In this document: positions 13,578 to 16,461 of the stretch, piece by piece | Layout: every line of letters begins with the position of its first letter | Numbering within the stretch: position 1 is the first letter of the stretch | Assembly: GCA_028823075.1 (NCBI GenBank) | Contig: JAPKCE010000011.1 | Span: 1 to 16,461 of the forward strand | Direction: 5' to 3' | DNA: 16,461 nt | From: Myxococcota bacterium | Lineage (GTDB): Bacteria > Myxococcota > UBA4151 | Program-made: the position numbers and the translations under genes | The notes under the pieces: model-generated | Told to the model about the DNA's origin: nothing | Database searches by the model: none | What the model saw: the letters and a program-made list of their open reading frames with translations, nothing else

Positions 13578-14681
13578 CTAACGACCCCGCATGCGTGACG
13601 AGGCGGTGCTGTCCGCGCCCGAAGCTTCGGACAAGGCTTTATCAAACTCTTTAGCATCACCGGCGCGCACCCGAGCTTCTTTGGCGTTCACTTTGTTGGT
13701 GAGCACCAACTGTACCAAACTCTGGGTAAGCGTCAGTGTTCCCGTTTCACTTTGACCGATCTGCATCTGCCCGTAGAGTTGATGCAGTTTATCCTCGCGA
13801 ATGATGTTGCGAACCGCCGGAGTGGGGTTCAGAATTTCCATGGCTAAGGCTCGACCCTTGCCCTGTTTGAGCGGCATCAACTGCTGACAAAGGACGCCCT
13901 CGAGCACAAAACTTAGCTGCAAACGAATCTGAGCCTGCTGCGCAGCGGGAAAAGCATCCACCACGCGAGTGATGGTCTGAACGCAGGAGTTCGTGTGCAA
14001 AGTAGCCAAGGCCAGATGCCCCGTCTCAGCCATTTTAAGAGCGACCTCTATGGTCTCGAGGTCGCGTAGCTCACCGAGCAGAATCACGTCGGGGTCCTGG
14101 CGTAGCACCGATTTTAGAGCACGAGAAAAGCTCTTGGTGTCGGCGCCGACTTCACGCTGATTGATGATGCAGTTCTTATGCTCGTGAACGAACTCGATGG
14201 GGTCTTCGATCGTCACAATATGCTCTTTGCGCTCACGGTTGATCAGATCGATGATGGCCGCGAGGGTGGTCGACTTTCCGGAGCCCGTTGGCCCCGTCAC
14301 CAAGATCAAACCGCGAGGGCGGCGCGCCATCTCAGCAACAATCTCGGGTAAGCCAAGGCTCTCAAAGCTCTTAATCTCGTAAGGGATGACGCGAAACACC
14401 GCTGCGACGTTGCCGCGCTGGATAAAAACGTTACCGCGAAAGCGAGCGAGACCCTTTAGACCAAAGCTAAAATCAAGCTCGTTATGCTCTTCAAACTTAT
14501 GCTTCTGACTGTCGGTCATAATCGCATAGGCCAGGGCGCGCGAGTCGTCACCGGTCAGCGCGTTACCTTGGATGCGCTTCAATTCTCCGTGAATGCGCAT
14601 CACCGGCGGCACGCCAGCTGTCAGATGCAGGTCCGAAGCGCCGACTTCGAGCATGGCGCGTAGGAGATCAGCGATTTTCAT
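13578..14681 (-). CDS. pilT: PilT, pilus retraction ATPase
   Basis: 367 aa, the usual length. Hexameric ATPase that depolymerises the pilus for twitching/social motility. Walker A is GPTGSGKST (130-138, K136), the Asp box E159-D160, Walker B G203-E204-L-R-D, and the His box T220-G-H-L-A-L-A-T-L-H-T. The PilT hallmark AIRNLIRE appears as AVRNIIRE (289-296), which separates it from PilB. The N-terminal A-S-D-L-H-L segment is also typical. The C-terminal tail is Ser/Ala-rich. The ATG lies 8 bp after the pilB stop; the only ribosome site is a weak AGGAT overlapping that stop, so coupled translation is likely. Confidence 0.97.
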   Translation of the reverse strand: MKIADLLRAMLEVGASDLHLTAGVPPVMRIHGELKRIQGNALTGDDSRALAYAIMTDSQKHKFEEHNELDFSFGLKGLARFRGNVFIQRGNVAAVFRVIPYEIKSFESLGLPEIVAEMARRPRGLILVTGPTGSGKSTTLAAIIDLINRERKEHIVTIEDPIEFVHEHKNCIINQREVGADTKSFSRALKSVLRQDPDVILLGELRDLETIEVALKMAETGHLALATLHTNSCVQTITRVVDAFPAAQQAQIRLQLSFVLEGVLCQQLMPLKQGKGRALAMEILNPTPAVRNIIREDKLHQLYGQMQIGQSETGTLTLTQSLVQLVLTNKVNAKEARVRAGDAKEFDKALSEASGADSTASSRMRGR

Positions 14682-14689
14682 GGAGCATC

Positions 14690-16426
14690 CTAATCCGAAG
14701 CCGAGACACGCAGCACCTCATCGATGGTCGTCACGCCTTCAACCAATTTGTTCATCCCCGCGCGGCGAATCGTCTCCATGCCACCGGCGATGGCAGCTTG
14801 TTTGAGTTCGGTGGTTGAGGCGCCCTGAAGCACCAATTCACGAATGTTATCATCGAGTTCGAGAACCTCGTAAAGCGCGACGCGGCCTCTGTATCCCGTA
14901 TCGTTGCAGCGCTTACAGCCAGTGCCCTTTTGGAAGATGAAGGTATCGTTTTCAAGCCCCTCTTTGACCTCTTCGTTGCTCATGCCCAAATCGATTAATT
15001 CTTCGGCGGTCACCTCGATGGGCGCAGCGCATTCCGAACAGACGCGACGCGCCAAACGCTGAGCCACCACGAGATTAAGCGAGGCGGTCACCAGGAAAGG
15101 CTCAATTCCCATATTGACCAGACGAGTCACCGTCGAAGGGGCGTCGTTGGTATGCAGAGTCGACAGCACCATATGGCCGGTCAGGGCGGCCTTAATAGCG
15201 ATCTCGCCCGTCTCAAAGTCACGAATCTCGCCGACCATGATGATGTCAGGGTCTTGACGCAAAAACGAGCGCAAGGTGGAGGCGAAATTAAGCCCAATAT
15301 CTTCGTGCTGCTGCACTTGGTTAATGCCCGGAAGATTGAACTCCACCGGGTCTTCGGCGGTACTTAAGTTCACTTCCGGGGTGTTAAGTTCGGACAGTGC
15401 CGAATACAAAGTCGTTGTTTTTCCGGAACCCGTAGGCCCAGTCACCAAACACATGCCGAAAGGGCGGTGGATGTTGCGCTTAAACTTTTCCAGAGGCGCT
15501 ACCTCGAAACCGAGCTTGGTCATATCGAGCTGCAAGTTGGACTTATCGAGCAGACGCAACACGGTTTTTTCGCCGAAAAGGGTGGGGCAAACCGAAACAC
15601 GATAATCCATCTCGCGGCCACGACCGAGCTTGAGCTTAATGCGGCCATCTTGAGGAAGGCGGCGTTCAGCGATGTCGAGGTTTGCGATAATTTTGATACG
15701 ACTGGTCACCGGAACACGCAGTTTTAGCGGTAAGCGCATCTGCTCGTAAAGCACACCATCGATGCGGTAACGCACGCGGAAATCTTTTTCGTAGGGTTCA
15801 ACATGGATATCCGATGCGTCTCGTTTAATTGCCTCGAGCAGCATCATGTTCACCAATTTGATGATTGGCGCCTCTTCGGCATCAGCCCCCAGGTCCATAC
15901 CGCCAAGGTCTTCTTGCTTGTCGAAGTCGACCTCGCCGAATTCTTCAAGCACCTCTTCCATATCGTAACCGGGAAGCTGATCTTGCTGCTCACCGGCCGA
16001 TTGCCCACCGTAGTATTTATCGATGGACTCGAGAATCTGCGCCTCGGAAGCGACGCCAGGGATAATTTGTAGGCGGGTGATGAACTTTAGATCTTCGAGT
16101 GCATCGAGATCGGTCGGGTCGGCCATCGCCACAACCAGGCCGCTACCGGTACGGTTCACCGGAACCACAACATGGCGCAGCGCATTCTCTTTGCTAATCA
16201 ACTGATAAACGGCGGGCTCGACTTCCCAAGCGTCCAAGTCGATACTCGGCACACCGTATTGTTGGGATAGGAACTGCGTTAAATCACTGGCTTCGATATA
16301 GCCGAGCTTGGTCAGCGCATAACCTAAACGCTCACCCGAACTGCGTTGCTCGCCCTCGGCTTCTTGAAGCTGAGCGATATTGATCAGATTTTCGCGAACG
16401 AGCAGTTCGCCGAGACGTTGGTTCAT
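14690..16426 (-). CDS. pilB: PilB, pilus extension ATPase with MshEN-type N-terminus
   Basis: 578 aa, the usual length. ATPase that powers pilus polymerisation. Residues 1-140 form an MshEN (T2SSE_N) region with two half-motifs: R4-L-G-x-x-L-V and R33-L-G, the latter leading to Q56-Y-G-V-P. Such motifs bind c-di-GMP in related ATPases, including M. xanthus PilB. An acidic linker (about 150-185) precedes the ATPase core: GPTGSGKTT (330-338, K336), V398-G-E400-I-R-D and the His box T416-G-H. Two Cys pairs (C463, C466 and C504, C507) form the expected zinc site. The ATG has AGAGG 7 nt upstream. It is the first gene of the pil unit inside the window; only 35 bp of upstream sequence is visible and nothing more can be called there. 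Confidence 0.97.
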   Translation of the reverse strand: MNQRLGELLVRENLINIAQLQEAEGEQRSSGERLGYALTKLGYIEASDLTQFLSQQYGVPSIDLDAWEVEPAVYQLISKENALRHVVVPVNRTGSGLVVAMADPTDLDALEDLKFITRLQIIPGVASEAQILESIDKYYGGQSAGEQQDQLPGYDMEEVLEEFGEVDFDKQEDLGGMDLGADAEEAPIIKLVNMMLLEAIKRDASDIHVEPYEKDFRVRYRIDGVLYEQMRLPLKLRVPVTSRIKIIANLDIAERRLPQDGRIKLKLGRGREMDYRVSVCPTLFGEKTVLRLLDKSNLQLDMTKLGFEVAPLEKFKRNIHRPFGMCLVTGPTGSGKTTTLYSALSELNTPEVNLSTAEDPVEFNLPGINQVQQHEDIGLNFASTLRSFLRQDPDIIMVGEIRDFETGEIAIKAALTGHMVLSTLHTNDAPSTVTRLVNMGIEPFLVTASLNLVVAQRLARRVCSECAAPIEVTAEELIDLGMSNEEVKEGLENDTFIFQKGTGCKRCNDTGYRGRVALYEVLELDDNIRELVLQGASTTELKQAAIAGGMETIRRAGMNKLVEGVTTIDEVLRVSASD

Positions 16427-16461
16427 GGCCCATCCTCTTGCTTAGACTGCCGAAAGTAGCA

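Overview
The window is a compact stretch of bacterial chromosome with no rRNA, tRNA, CRISPR array or recognisable mobile element. The gene order pilB-pilT-pilC-pilS-pilR, a DUF4388 (PatA-like) regulator, and stand-alone Hsp70 and J-domain genes beside it all point to Myxococcota or a close deltaproteobacterial relative, possibly of the Bradymonadia type. That placement is inferred from gene content and order, not from a database search.

Left end (1-1826, minus strand): a two-gene unit. A pseudo-receiver/DUF4388 regulator is followed, through a TAATG stop/start overlap, by a membrane-anchored protein cut off by the window edge. A 102 bp divergent intergenic region separates this unit from the next.

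1929-5238, plus strand: a four-gene unit. It encodes an Hsp70 lacking the C-terminal lid, a small J-domain protein (ATGA overlap), a three-helix membrane protein and a two-helix membrane protein with a cytoplasmic C-terminal domain (ATGA overlap). This is the most unusual part of the window: a private chaperone pair beside unknown membrane proteins and divergent from a regulator. The last gene ends stop-on-stop against the convergent DUF3108 gene.

9244-5235, minus strand: a lipoprotein-like beta protein, a lipoprotein resembling a degenerate HAD phosphatase, ribF (FMN/FAD synthesis), aroE (shikimate dehydrogenase) and a secreted DUF3108 protein. The first four start with TTG, GTG, GTG and GTG. 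The HAD-like gene, ribF and aroE are joined by GTGA overlaps.

16426-9387, minus strand: the type IV pilus cluster pilB (extension ATPase), pilT (retraction ATPase), pilC (platform protein), pilS (sensor kinase) and pilR (sigma-54 activator), with gaps of 8, 2 and 3 bp and one 8 bp overlap. In Myxococcus xanthus pilA follows pilR; here it does not. In its place is a 142 bp region (9245-9386), the longest non-coding stretch in the window. It holds two perfect 8 bp inverted repeats, the second followed by a T-tract on the PLUS strand although both flanking genes are on the minus strand. This suggests an undescribed small RNA or an antisense-blocking terminator. No stretch longer than 300 bases lacks a gene.
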